A stretch of 64,000 bases of DNA, from NCBI GenBank assembly GCA_030411725.1, contig MU839837.1, forward strand, positions 1-64,000. The letters are read 5' to 3'. This stretch comes from Echria macrotheca. Lineage: Eukaryota > Ascomycota > Sordariomycetes > Sordariales > Schizotheciaceae. The first letter of the stretch is position 1, and each line of letters begins with the position of its first letter. Positions 40,488-51,828 of this stretch are shown here, one piece after another. The position numbers and the translations under genes were made by a program. Below the pieces are notes generated by a model that did not search any database, had not been told where the DNA came from, and saw only the letters and a program-made list of their open reading frames with translations.

Positions 40488-41468
40488 TTTGAGAAGTATG
40501 GCGGCGCAGTTGTGCGACGGATATGTATGTGATGGGATTGTCCAAGTTGGAATTGCTTGCGCTGTCGAATTGTGAAACTGATGTCTGCTTTTCTGGCGTC
40601 CAAGCTGGCACCGGCAGCCTGGCTTTTGTAGTCGACGCCATGCCGCCTTGGATGAGTATCCGTCCACATACAACGAAACTGGCAGGGAGAGTGTTCAGTA
40701 CGGATACGCGGCATGCCGATGGCATCGCGGTTGGGACACGACAAGCCGACGGTATCTGGACACTTTCCGAGGCATCTCGGCAATCAGGCACGATGTCTCA
40801 GGATGGTCTGAGCCGCTGAGTAAGGCTACCGGCAGAAGGCTCACGATGGTTGATCAATTGACGAGCAAACAACACGCGGGGCAAAACAAGGGTCCAATGT
40901 GTGTCGTCGGCTTCGTCGTGTCGCTCACGGTAGTTGCAGGTGGAGCGCCTGCATCTGCACCGACGGGAAGGGTCGCCAAGGCCTCGCGGCAAGTCGGGGG
41001 AAGTTCGGCCTGTTGACCACTTTGGGCACGCTACACGTACTGAGTATTGCTATGACGTCACCGGCTGGTTCCGGTCGACAAAAGCTTGGCACGGCGGTCC
41101 CGGTGTCTGCTGAGCTGGGGAATCCCACTACACTAGAGAACTGTAGCCCGGCTGAATTTCCGACCTTTCACTGTAGCGAACACGACAAGTCAGCAACCAG
41201 AGTCAATCGCATTCCTCCTCCACAGATATTCTTCGATTTTCACTTTCTGCCTCGGCGTCTTGGCATCGCGTCTACCGTTGTTCCCGTAGGCGCTCCGCGA
41301 TCTCGATCGACGCTGCATTGCTCGGAAGCTAACGCTCTGGAGCCATCCCGCTTGGCCGCCCAATAGCTTTGGCAGATCCCCGCCCCCACCCCCAAGCCGC
41401 TCGATAACCAGCCCAATCCCTCGCAGTCTTGACACGGAGCAAACCTCCGCACACTAGCCTCCACCGCC
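40488..41468. promoter_or_regulatory. Shared upstream region of pyruvate decarboxylase and C2 protein
   Basis: 981 bases between divergent starts. The 250 bases before 41469 are pyrimidine-rich (TTCCTCCTCC, CACTTTCTGCCTC), typical of fungal leaders. I could not assign carbon-source regulatory sites with confidence. Confidence 0.45.
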
Positions 41469-43400
41469 ATGTCTTCGCCGGGACAGCCTGGGCTCGAGCA
41501 GCCTCCGGTCAACGGCGCCGCCACTGACGACAGTGAGCGGGCCGACGAACATGCGGCAACCAACGAACACGCGGCACCCAATGAGCCCGCCCATATCCAG
41601 GCCCACGGTCCCGAATCGGTTGGGCTACGACCATCGACCACGTCGGGTCTCAAAGAACGAGTCGACATCGAAAAGAAGAAGTTCTCGGAGAAGAAGGAGA
41701 AGATAAAGAGCAAAGCCGACCCTCCAGGCGGTTTCGACCCTACTCCGCTTCCAGATGCCCCTCCGGGCTTTACTGTCAAATTTACCTTCCACAAGGCTAG
41801 CAACCTCCCGGTTGCCGACATCAAGACCAACGCGGCAGACCCCTTCCTCCATGCGACCCTGACTGCCGCGGTCCCAAAGCGGCACAAGGAAGACCCTCCA
41901 CTGGTTCGGAGGACGCCTACAATTCGCAAGACCACAGAGCCGGTCTGGGAGGACGAATGGATTGTCGCCAACGTGCCCTCAACTGGCTTCACCCTAAAGT
42001 GTCGCCTATACGATGAAGACTGGCCTGACCACGATGACCGGTTGGGCAATGTCACCATTAAAGTTCCCCATGTCGATGAAGACTGGGAAGGTCTCGGCGC
42101 TGGCGGCCAAGTTTTCGATGTCAAGAAGCGCTCGGGTAGTAAACGAGCCTACTTGTTTAGCGGACTGTCCAAGACTCTTTGCACAGGCGGCTCCATCACG
42201 CCCCAGCTTCACATCAGCATCGAGGTTCTTGGCAAGTCAGATCCACCACATGCTCAGATGTGCACAATAGGACCGACAACTTGGGTCAAGCATTACAGCC
42301 CCATGATCGGCCGCTTAATAGGGACCAAGGTCAACGAGAACGAAGAGCATGACGCCGACTCGACGGCCAGGAATTCGTCGGAGCGGCAGACCCAGAAATA
42401 TGAGTGAGCTCGTGGTTTCTGACCTTTTCGTTAAGCCCCCATCGCTAACAAGAACACATTAAGCTTCCAAGCCAACGAAATGCAGCTCTCTGGGCCTGTC
42501 CCCCCAAAGTTGTATCATCGATTTGTCGAATTCCGGCCAATGATCGGCCGCATGTTTTCCGACCGCGGCCTCAGGGGTCGCATCCTCAACAAAGCGCTCC
42601 ACAAGCAGCATGCTCGTGTCTACAATTACGATTCGACCACCGAGTACGGCTCCTTCAAGGCTCGGAGTGAAGAAGCATCGCTCCAGTTCCTCAAGATGGC
42701 GCATTTCGATGAAGGTGGCCGCATTTTCACCTACATTATTACACTTGACGGCATGATGCGCTTTACCGAGACTGGCAAAGAGTTCAGTATTGACCTCTTG
42801 AGCAAGCACACAATGCACTCTGACGTTGCAACCTACATCGCCTGCGCCGGGGAGTTCTTCATTAGACGTCTCGCGCACCCTGACGCCAGCGATAACCCCC
42901 ACCCGCCGGAAGCTACTCACCCACCCAACAAGGAGCTTTCTGGAGGACCACCGGAATCGCCTCCACCTGCAAACCCGCGCCATTATCAGTTGATTATCGA
43001 CAACGACAGCGGGACATACCGACCTGACAAGTCCGTCCTGCCAGACCTGAAGAAATTTCTGGAGGCCAACTTCCCCGGACTGGGAATTGCCGTCATGCAC
43101 TGCGGCGATGAGGAGCTGACAAAAATGAAGAAGCAGCAAGCCGAGGTCAAGAAGTCGGAGGGTGGCGCCCACGTGAGGATGGCCCTCAACAGGAGCCCCA
43201 GTGCGAGCAGTTTCAGTTCAGATGACGAGAGCAGGCTCGGCGATCTCGAGAGGGCCGGAGAAGAGGGAGTCAAGAGTAAGAAGGAGCGAGTGTTCGATGT
43301 CATCCAAGACCCGAATATACTGAGGCAGTATGTTGGGAGAGGAGGCGAAGCGAAGGGGGAAGGGAGTGGCGCCGGCCCCGTGCTCGTCAATGGCGCATAA
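41469..43400 (+). CDS. C2-domain protein of unknown function
   Basis: Two exons (41469-42403 and 42464-43400) give 623 residues; the intron has a GTGAGC donor, a CGCTAAC branch site and a TTAAG acceptor, joining QTQKYD to FQANEMQLSGP. After ~60 disordered residues and a Lys/Glu helix (ERVDIEKKKFSEKKEKIKSK) comes a C2-like beta-sandwich at about 95-260 (FTVKFTFHKASNLPVADIKT, ADPFLHATL, TEPVWEDEWIV, CRLYDEDWPDHDDRLGNVTI). Asp residues are present at positions that could bind Ca2+. The second half has a distinct folded region (PKLYHRFVEFRPMIGRMFSD, VYNYDSTTEYGSF, TLDGMMRFTETGKEF) ending near YVGRGG. I recognise similar proteins only as C2-containing fungal hypotheticals. Membrane-lipid binding is inferred from the domain and not shown. 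Confidence 0.8.
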
Positions 43401-43708
43401 GGAAGCAAGTAATGAGTCCTCCCATGCGATGTGTATTTGCGGCACATAATGTTTAATGCCAGGATTGGGCTGGGACTACGCGCGAGTGTTTCTCTATGAT
43501 ACTGATTTTCTGATTACTTACTGGGTGGCACTGGAGATAGCGAATGCTGCTTTGATAGAGCTCTGAATAGGTACCAGGTCAACGAGTTCGTGGCCAGCTT
43601 GGATTCATTTGCAAAGGGGTTCACATCCGCTCTCATGTTTCTATTATGATGCCCGCGCTGCTTGTTACCTTGGAAGTCGCAGCAGCAAGATACTGATGGA
43701 ACAGAAAA
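43401..43708. other. Convergent 3' intergenic region
   Basis: 308 bases between the stop codons of the C2 protein and the Nudix gene, A+T-richer than the coding sequence. Nothing else was seen. Confidence 0.5.
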
Positions 43709-44384
43709 TCAAGACTTCTCCACGACCTCGAGTTGCTCTGCAAGATCGAGAGCCTGTCGCACGAGCTGTACATCTGTTGACTGGTCAGCCTCCCGAGGTA
43801 GCTCCTTATACTGGGAGCTGAGACTAACTGGGGTCGTTCACCATGAGCCCCGGCGCAACCGCATAGTCAACCCACAAGGCTTCATAATCTTCATCGAGGC
43901 CCTGCGTACCCTCGGCAGGCTTGGCAAGGCTGTCCGCCTCGGCGACAAACCACAGGACGACGGCGAGCGACCCGTCGGGCTGGTAGTGCTGCATGAGCGC
44001 AAACGGCTCTGCCAGCCGGGCGGAGCCGCCAAGCATCAGATCGCCGGAGCAGTGGTACCGAGCAGCCGATGCGGCAGGGTGGAGCGGGTGGAACGGGTCC
44101 TTGGCGGCGCCGCGCGGGGCCGTGGCACGCGTCGGAAGCGGGATCGGGAGGAGGGCGGCGTGGTAACCTGTCTCCTCAAACGTCTCCCGCAGCGCTGCGG
44201 CTTCGAGTGACTCGCCCCAATCCTTGTGCCCGCGGGGAAGCTTGTGCGACTGGTCGCGGCGGTCGTAGATGATGAGGACCTTGCGATGCAGGCGGTCCAG
44301 CGTCACGGTGCCGGCTGCGAGGTAGAAGGAGGAGGAGCCGAGGAGGGGCAGAACGGTGAGCGGCGGAACATGCTGGGCAGACAT
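43709..44384 (-). CDS. Nudix hydrolase
   Basis: A hydrolase of nucleoside diphosphates linked to another moiety; the substrate is unknown. Exons 44384-43829 and 43773-43709 give 206 residues. The Nudix box is complete (GX5EX7REUXEEXGU): G52, E58, then R66-E67-T-F-E70-E71-T-G73 in GHKDWGESLEAAALRETFEE, preceded by KVLIIYDRRDQSHKLPRG. The last exon adds NVQLVRQALDLAEQLEVVEK. An alternative upstream ATG at 44429 would add 15 residues (MWSEPFSFIGSVLAK); I chose the inner one because the folded part begins soon after it. The family resembles diadenosine/diphosphoinositol polyphosphate-type Nudix proteins of fungi, but this is not decisive. Confidence 0.85.
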
Positions 44385-45705
44385 TTTGGCCAGGACAGAG
44401 CCAATGAAAGAGAATGGCTCTGACCACATCTTGGCGTGGTCAATGGAAAATATGCCTGGGATTTAAATGCCTTCAGATGAGATCGATCGGGTCAGCTCAG
44501 CCGAACATGACATGCTTAGCTGTGGGATATCCAGCTGAGTCATTCGGCGTGAGGACGCCATGCGAGCTACACGACTGGTCATAGAAGAATATTCGGTGCA
44601 TATTCGACGGGCTCGTACGATTTGGTGTGTCTCGTCCGATCCGAACATGGGTTTGCGCAAACCTGGCTATCCGTGCCGGACTGCGGAAGAGTTCTGAAAG
44701 ATTGGGCGAACTGTGATGCTTAGGTATCCGTAGTCTGCTTTGATGATTTGCAAATCGCAAAGACTACTGCGGCCCCATTGGAGGGGCAGCATAACATGCA
44801 GGAACCTTCGTCTTCTGAGATGAGGCGAGCCAGAGATCAGGAACATGTCCCCGCAACTTTACCGTTGCAGCCAATGCAGGGTTGTCCCAGGCCACCCAGA
44901 GCAGATCTGGACACAAAGCTTGGCCCTGACGCTTGATTTTTGGCGCAGCGATTAAACCCCTTGGTGTGTACCTGTGTCGCACCCGATGACATCTGGAACC
45001 GACAGATATTCAGTTGTTGCTTCTGTCGTCTGCCCGCAGATGCACGTGGCATGTTCCTTAGGGGTTCTAGTTACTCCCTCCGTAACGGCTGGCCCCACAT
45101 GCGGGTCCCTTCCACATCCAGTGCGCATTCAGGATCCTAATCCATTCGCACGGAGTAACCCCCCGTAGCGCCGAATACCTAGCGGAAAGTTCGGGTGGCA
45201 GCCCGCTGAAGTTTAGGGCCGGAAGCATTGCACAGTGCGAGCGATAAGACTACGCGATAAGTCGAATGAACGGATCGAAGAATCTCCACCCTGCGCTAAC
45301 AATTTCGAACATCCCGTCCCTAGCTCCAACGCCCAAGCCCGATTTCACACATCCGCGCCAGCACACGTCGCACTCTGTTGTCTTCGTTATCCGACGTTCG
45401 TCGCGTCATACCTCTAGAATCGCTTGCGAACTGCCGCCCAGCTCCAATTCGATTCAAGCGCTGTCCTTCCCCGAGCCGATCCGGATTGACGCCCAAGCCC
45501 GCCCGCGCATGTCCAGACCGCTGGCCAGCTCTTGCGCACCCCACCGATCTCGTTCTGCGCGGCCGAATGCTGTCATCATATCCGAGTCCCTGCCTCTGCA
45601 TAAGCTGTCCCCTCGAGACAGATCCATCTTGTTAGTGTAGACGCCGAACCCTGGCGCCGCTGGCTAGCGGATGAGGACCGGGAGAACCCCCGGCGGCGCG
45701 GAGGG
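44385..45705. other. Divergent upstream region of the Nudix gene and the Kin4-like kinase
   Basis: 1.3 kb between divergent starts. From about 45235 to 45630 the plus strand is C-rich with few Gs, consistent with a long kinase leader. Upstream open frames exist but lack domain content. An in-frame stop near 45600 and no other ATG support the kinase start at 45706. Confidence 0.45.
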
Positions 45706-48615
45706 ATGCAGACGGCCAAGGTGAAGGCCGAGGCACTTGGGAGGAAGGCCAAGGTCAGTTCGCTCTATCTCCATTTCATCCAGCCATTGATCGCTAACGT
45801 GGCTCGCAGCTCGCCCAGTCTTACCAAGAGCTTCTCGAGTACGCCTCCACACCCCATCCAATCTCCATCATGCTGACCGAATCACGCGCGTAGCGAATTC
45901 TCTCATAAAGACTTGAAGTCCGTCGGGAACTATACATTGGGTCGTCTAATTGGAAAAGGATCGTTTGGCAAGGTTTACCTGGCGACTCATAAGCTTACAA
46001 ATGGATCCAAGGTACGCAGTAGCTGCCGCGACGCTAACTGTCACCCGTTTCTAATCGCTGCTGCTTCCAGGTTGTCCTGAAGTCTGCCAACAAGGATGAT
46101 TCGAACCTAGCGCGCGAGATCCACCATCATCGTCAATTCGTCCACCCCCACATTGCTAGGTTATACGAAGTTATAGTAACTGAGACGCTGGTCTGGTTAG
46201 TGCTGGAGTATTGTCCAGGTATGGGGTTTTCTGTGCTCTCAGGCCCAAGTCCTAACCGTCGCAGGGGATGAGCTCTACAATTATTTGCTCAAACATGGCA
46301 AACTTCCCGTTGAAAAGGTACAGAAGACCTTCGCCCAGCTCGTGGGTGCGGTCTGCTACGTGCACCAACAGTCCTGTGTCCACCGAGACTTAAAGCTAGA
46401 GAACATCCTACTCGACAAGCACGAAAACGTCAAGCTGTGCGACTTCGGTTTCACACGCGAGTACGAAGGCAAAGCCAACTACTTGCAAACATTTTGCGGC
46501 ACAATTTGCTACTCGGCGCCGGAGATGCTAAAGGGAGAGAAGTATGCTGGCGAGAAGGTTGATGTTTGGAGTTTGGGAGTTATTCTTTATGCCCTGCTAT
46601 GCGGCGAGTTACCGTTCGACGACGACGATGATAGTGTTACGAGGAGAAAAATCCTGTCAGAAGACCCCGCATATCCAGATCACATTCCCGCCGACGCATT
46701 GGCCCTGCTGAAGACTCTCCTTTCCAAGCGCCCTTTACTTCGACCGTCGTTACCCGACATCTTGGCGCATCCGTTTCTCTCCGAACATTCCCAGCAGCAG
46801 CAAGACATTCTCAAAATACAGCACCCGGCGCCCTTTTCAACGACGCTGGAAAAGGACACGCTCCAGCGGATGAGGAGCGCCGGTGTGGATATCGACTCCG
46901 TCATCGAAAGTGTATTATCGCAACGGTGCGACGCATTGGCGGGCTGGTGGACACTGTTGATAGAGAAAGAGGAGCGCAAGATGCGAAGAAGAGAGCGGAA
47001 ACGCAAGGAGAAAGAGGCAGAGAACAGAAACTCGCGTCGCTTCTCGCAGGCTTCTAGCCGGATGAACGCTCTCGCCACTGTAGAGGAGGCTCAGCTCGTC
47101 AGGCTTCCCGACTCAACACCCAGGACGAGGGGCAGGACCGAAAGGAGGAGCGGATATTATCCGAATTTGGTCATCCCCGACTTACCCAGCTTGCCAGACT
47201 TCTCCAAGGCGGCAAGCGAGAACCTGAGCCCCGACAGTGAGGTCCCTCCTCCTCCAATCGACAAAGACTCGATCCGGTCAGTAAGCTCCTCGAGGCATCG
47301 AAGGCCAATACCCCCGCCCAAGGAAGGCATCCTGCGGAGTGCACGGTCCAGAGGTTCAACCCTCCATTTGGTCACAACCAGCGAGGCGTTGACGCTCAAC
47401 GGAAGCTCTCAGCCCCATGAACCGAAAAAGGTTAAGAAACGGCCATCGCAAACGATTCTGGCCCACTGGAAACACTGGACTCACTGGCTTTTCGAGAACA
47501 CGAGGCGACATAGGAATCCTAACAAGCGAGGCAGCCAATCCACACCAAACCTAGTGGATAAGCCCACAAGTGGTGGGAAAGATGGGAAGTCGAAGGACGG
47601 CAGTCCACGACCACAGACTAGCAAGTATCCGACGACGAGTTCCGGCACCGCTGTCAATACGGCAAGCCTGCCAAAGGGGGTCGTCGCGAATGGCTACGCA
47701 GCCAAGATAACCGCCGCCCCAGGGGGTTCAGGGCAGACCACCATCTCTCCCGCCCTCTCTAGCCCGTCCAACAACTATATTCCTCGCCCTCAAGCCTACA
47801 AACGCCAGTCCTTATCTCCTTCCCCACTGACACCCAGGTCCACCGTGCGGCGGTCCTCTGGCCCTGCCGGGCTGCGTGGAAGAAAGTCCACGTCCTCATC
47901 TGTCTCATCGGTTCGGTCCATGCACCATGCTCACCATCATAGCCATAGTAAGGCTAGCTCAACATCATCTAACGGCTCCGTCTCTACGTCGGTATCAAAA
48001 ACTCCCATGCAAGCCAGAAGCCCACATCATTCCGTCAAAGTCCTGCCGGCGACACCAACAGCTGGCGGATTTCCAAGTAATATCCGCCTTGTGCGGGATC
48101 GTGCTGGACCACCCCTGAGTATCTTCAACGAAGGGCTCCCGGCTTTCAGCGAGCACACGGGTTCTGCATCGGGCATCGGAATACAGCCACCTGGGAGTCC
48201 CAATCCATTCTCATCGTTCTCCGTTTCTCCTACAGGAGGTGGGCCGGCCATCATGTTTGCCAAGCGGAAGCGAAATATCTTCAAGGGGCCCATGCTCAGC
48301 CTTGGCGGTGGCCGGGACAATAGGAGCACGGGGTCTGGATCGGCAAGCCACTCTAGGAGTGCCAGCGCGAGCGGCTTAGGGCGGCGGAGCGGAGAGATCA
48401 CGATTGAAGAGGTAGATGAAGATGTAGAAGGTGAGGGGTCCGGCGATGGCGATGAGGAGGTGGAAGAAGTGGATTCCTTCAGCCCGATAGTGAAGGGCCC
48501 AGGAGAGGTCGTAGAGGAGAAGATCTACGAAGACGGAGAGGAGCAGGCCCAGGAGAAACCACCAGATCCGAGCCTAAGAGCTGCGGTGGCAGGCGTAGTC
48601 GTCACATCGACATAG
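45706..48615 (+). CDS. Kin4/Ppk16-like serine/threonine kinase
   Basis: A CAMK-like protein kinase of the fungal Kin4 group; yeast Kin4 guards mitotic exit. Exons 45706-45753, 45810-45838, 45894-46011, 46071-46218 and 46265-48615 give 897 residues. The short N-terminus MQTAKVKAEALGRKAKLAQS leads into the kinase domain at Y39: glycine loop GKGSFGKV (46-53), K69 in VVLK, HRDLKLEN (154-161), DFG (174-176), activation-loop FCGTICYSAPE and DVWSLGVILYALL. A Glu/Lys/Arg helix follows (LIEKEERKMRRRERKRKEKE), then a long Ser/Pro-rich disordered tail with a GRRSGEITIEEVDEDVEGEG acidic stretch. The motif VESVLSQRCDALAGWW after the kinase domain is typical of this group as I recall it. The specific cellular role in this fungus is inference. 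Confidence 0.85.
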
Positions 48616-50849
48616 CTGACCGCAGGTGTCGGACAGGAGATTCGTCATGATGGACTAGTGGTATTGGGCAGTAATGTCTGATGATCGGGATACGAGCGGC
48701 AGCGGGGTGCGGGAAATCTATCGCGGAGAAAATCTACTAGCGGTTCGCACGGGATATCGAAGTCACGACTGGGAAACAATGCATTGGTTCAGCATTTATG
48801 CAGGGCTACGGGGCTGGTTCAACGGGACCCGTCAGGTTAGGTTGACGCCGTATTGGGTTTGGGCTGGGATGGTGAAAATGCCCATGTACTTTTTTGTGTC
48901 TTGTATTCTGTATAGGTAGCTTCGGCCCGAAATACCGGGCGGTGGTGGTTTGACAGAGTTGAAGTCTCTGGCCTTTTGTATGTATCTACTTGTTTCACTC
49001 CGGGGCTTACCGAGGGGGGGTGGCACGGACGATTATAGCCACGGGATGCGTTGCAGAACAATGGCCAGCCAGGGTCTCGATGCTGGTGGCGTCTTGGTAA
49101 CGTTATTGACGGCGATGGTTTGTGGCGTTGTCTAGGCCCTGAAGTGCCCGTGCTGACCAGGTTGCGATATCGGCAATGCACATGCCAGTTACAGTACCCG
49201 AGAGGCCAGGGACATATCCATAGTTAGGAGGTTTACTGTGGTACTTTGTCGACCCACGTGTAGTCTGCGTAAATAAGCGTTGTCCTTTCCGCGTCTTTTA
49301 GGCAGTCTCATAGCTCTTCAAGTGGGGTGCAAGACACAAGTTACACACATCCCAGTATCCCTATTTGTATTGGAGAGCGCATTCAGAGAGAGATCCAGGC
49401 AGGCAGCGACGACGAAATCAGACCGTGACTACTGAGCTATGGAATATCTCAAGCGCGGTGTTGGTGGCGAAAAGTTCAAAGCAGGTGTGACCACCTCTTG
49501 CTAGTGTAGTTCCTTTGTCCGGGCAAACAAGCCATCCCGCTTCCCTTAGGGTAGCCGTCGTTTAGTTATCCTCTTCTAGGAAATCCGAGACTACCTGACC
49601 TCGGTGGTGCAAGGATGTTATGGCGAACGTTAAGCCTGGGAGGGGCTCAGGCGTGTGGCTACTGGTCAGTTTGAATATGTCTAATCCGAGAATTATCTTT
49701 TGAAATCTTACAACGGGAATACCTCCTACTTTTCCACCACACCGCTCTTGCCGCTTCGCCGTTGCCTTCAACCCAAGACAGGCTTTGAATTATCAGAGAA
49801 GCATGAAGACTTGAAGTTTAGTAATGATTTGAATTTGTTGTCAAATTACATGAACATCAACCAGACAGCCATAAAGCATGGCCTGAGTTTATATCACGAC
49901 GGAAACAAACACTGGCAGACAAGCAAACTCCCATCAGTTATGGAATAAGTCACGGCGTCATCACCAGTTTCGCCATGTCCGTGATATCTCCCGACTGGGG
50001 GTATCCATGGCCAGGACCTATGCCGTGTCACGCGCATAATCTGTTGGTCTCAATAGTTCGCACCACAGCCCGGAATCTGCCCGTCTTATTAGGCAACCCC
50101 GAATTCTGAGGAGTCCTGGAGGCGCATCCGACCAAAAGGACGGTTCGCCGATGCTACTCTCCGCAGCGGGAAAGCAAGGAACCCCCCTCCCCCCGCGTGA
50201 TTACGATCGCATAGGCGAAGACGGAGATCATCATGATTGTGCATCCTGGAATCTGGGACTATTCTTAGTAGGACAGACGGCCATGACACAGCGTCCTTCC
50301 GGGTTGAGTTGGACGTGGGTGAGCACGCTACCGGGCTCGTGGTGGGCGTTTGTGCGAGAGCGGTTGCGGCCAATTAATATCGTGCCGTGCCGTTCCACAC
50401 CAAAACTCCTGCTGCATTCGACGCACTCGTCCGCTGTGTCGCGGACAGGACAGCAGGACCGTGAGCAGGCGGGGTGTCCCAGCTGTCCCGACGACGTGCA
50501 GGACAGCCTTCCAAGTGGTCGCAAGCGACCTTCGGCAAGCTTTATTCCCCTTGATCGATGCAGACGCGCAAATTGTACCCGTCTCCTCATACCGGTAGGG
50601 CAGGTCGTCGTCCACTCCTTCCTCGCACTGATGGGGGCCCCTCATCCTCTTCCCTGCACCCCCCCTTTTTTTTCCAACGTCGCTCCACTGCGACCTCACC
50701 TTACCCTGCGCAGCCCACAGCACGCCTTCACCTGGCTGTGTCTTCTGCTTGGCCGATGGGAATCCGGGGCACGACGATGCAGAGACGCAAGTCGCCGGCA
50801 ACGGTAATTGAAGGAACCCGGCATATGACGACGGCCCCCTGTGGGGCGT

Positions 50850-50884
<35 letters not shown>

Positions 50885-51828
50885 CGGCGGCCGGGGGGGG
50901 GGGCGGGNNNNNNNNNNTGCTTGGCCGTTGGGTATCCGGGGCCCGACCTTGAATATACGCAAGTCGCCGGCAACGGTTATTTTAGGAACCCGGCATTTTA
51001 CGACGGCCCCCTTACGTGCTTCCCCCCCCCCCCCCCCCCCCGGGCGGCCACAGACCACAGCATATGGTAATTTCAACGGACCTTCGATGCCACCCTTCCT
51101 CTGCCGATCCCTTCGTTCCGGAACGAGGCGTTTGGTGTCCACGGCTGCTCGCCGTCTTCTCTCGCGCGCCCAACAGCCATGGAAGCCACAAGCTAACGGT
51201 GATAGGACCGAACTTCCCTCGCGCGCATCTGCATCTCGGTGCTCGCTTGCGCGTCTGGCCCGCCTCGTGCCGCCGATTATTGGAGTCTCTCACAGGGGAA
51301 CGGCATCGCGCTTCGGATGGCGCGTCTCTTGTCTTTCAGCTGGCGCCTTGACATCCCGGCCGCGAGACATGTCTTGGGGCCGGGCGAGCGCCGACGCCGG
51401 TTACGCCCCGGTAACCTGGGAAGGCAGCGTATCATGGCCGCGTTGCATCCCAGGACCATGACGGTCGTCCTGGACTGGGTAGCTCTGCCGCCGTGACTTC
51501 GACACGACCATACCAGGGGCTACAGGTTTGGTTCGCGCTGGGAAAGCTTGTCCGGTCGTGCCATCTTGGACTGCCAGTGCGTGTGACAAACCGCATGGTC
51601 TAGATGTTGCACGTCCACTGCGGTAGCCCGTCGGTTGAGGATGCATCCTCGTGGTTTCTATATCAGACGGCGTCGGCCCCGTACCTTTGCACGACTTGAA
51701 TGTCGCTCATCAGCCCTTGGTGACGCACCTTGTTCACCCCGGGTCTGTTCTAGTCCTTCGTTCACTCCCTTCTCGATACCTACCGTACTCGGTCATCTAT
51801 TATACTGCACAACCTGGCACCACAAGCC
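48616..51828. other. Gene-poor region with an assembly gap
   Basis: 3.2 kb between the kinase stop and the laccase start. No frame here carries a recognisable domain; frames of up to 218 codons near 50151-50807 overlap antisense frames and end in the damaged assembly region. The last ~100 bases before 51829 are pyrimidine-rich (CCTTCGTTCACTCCCTTCTC), as expected near a transcription start of the laccase gene. Confidence 0.55.
50747..51041. other. Assembly gap with duplicated, error-rich flank
   Basis: Ten N at 50908-50917 mark a scaffold gap. Left of it is a run of 35 G (50850-50884) and further G-rich sequence; right of it is a run of 20 C (51022-51041). The ~100 bases at 50747-50846 (TGCTTGGCCGATGGGAATCC...) reappear at 50918-51017 (TGCTTGGCCGTTGGGTATCC...) with scattered A-to-T and similar changes, about 85 percent identical by eye. 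This looks like the same locus placed twice, with a low-quality read end on the right side, and not like a biological duplication. Protein frames through it should be ignored. Confidence 0.8.

Noticed and set aside
45235..45640. Upstream coding exons of the Kin4-like kinase
   Set aside because: Frames here are leader-like and C-rich, an in-frame stop precedes 45706, and no ATG other than 45706 joins the kinase frame.
50151..50807. 218-codon open frame near the assembly gap
   Set aside because: Overlaps antisense frames of similar length, has no recognisable motif, and its 3' part enters the duplicated artefact region.
50850..50884. Biological G-quadruplex-like poly-G tract
   Set aside because: The run abuts a gap and a duplicated error-rich flank, so a sequencing or assembly artefact is more likely.
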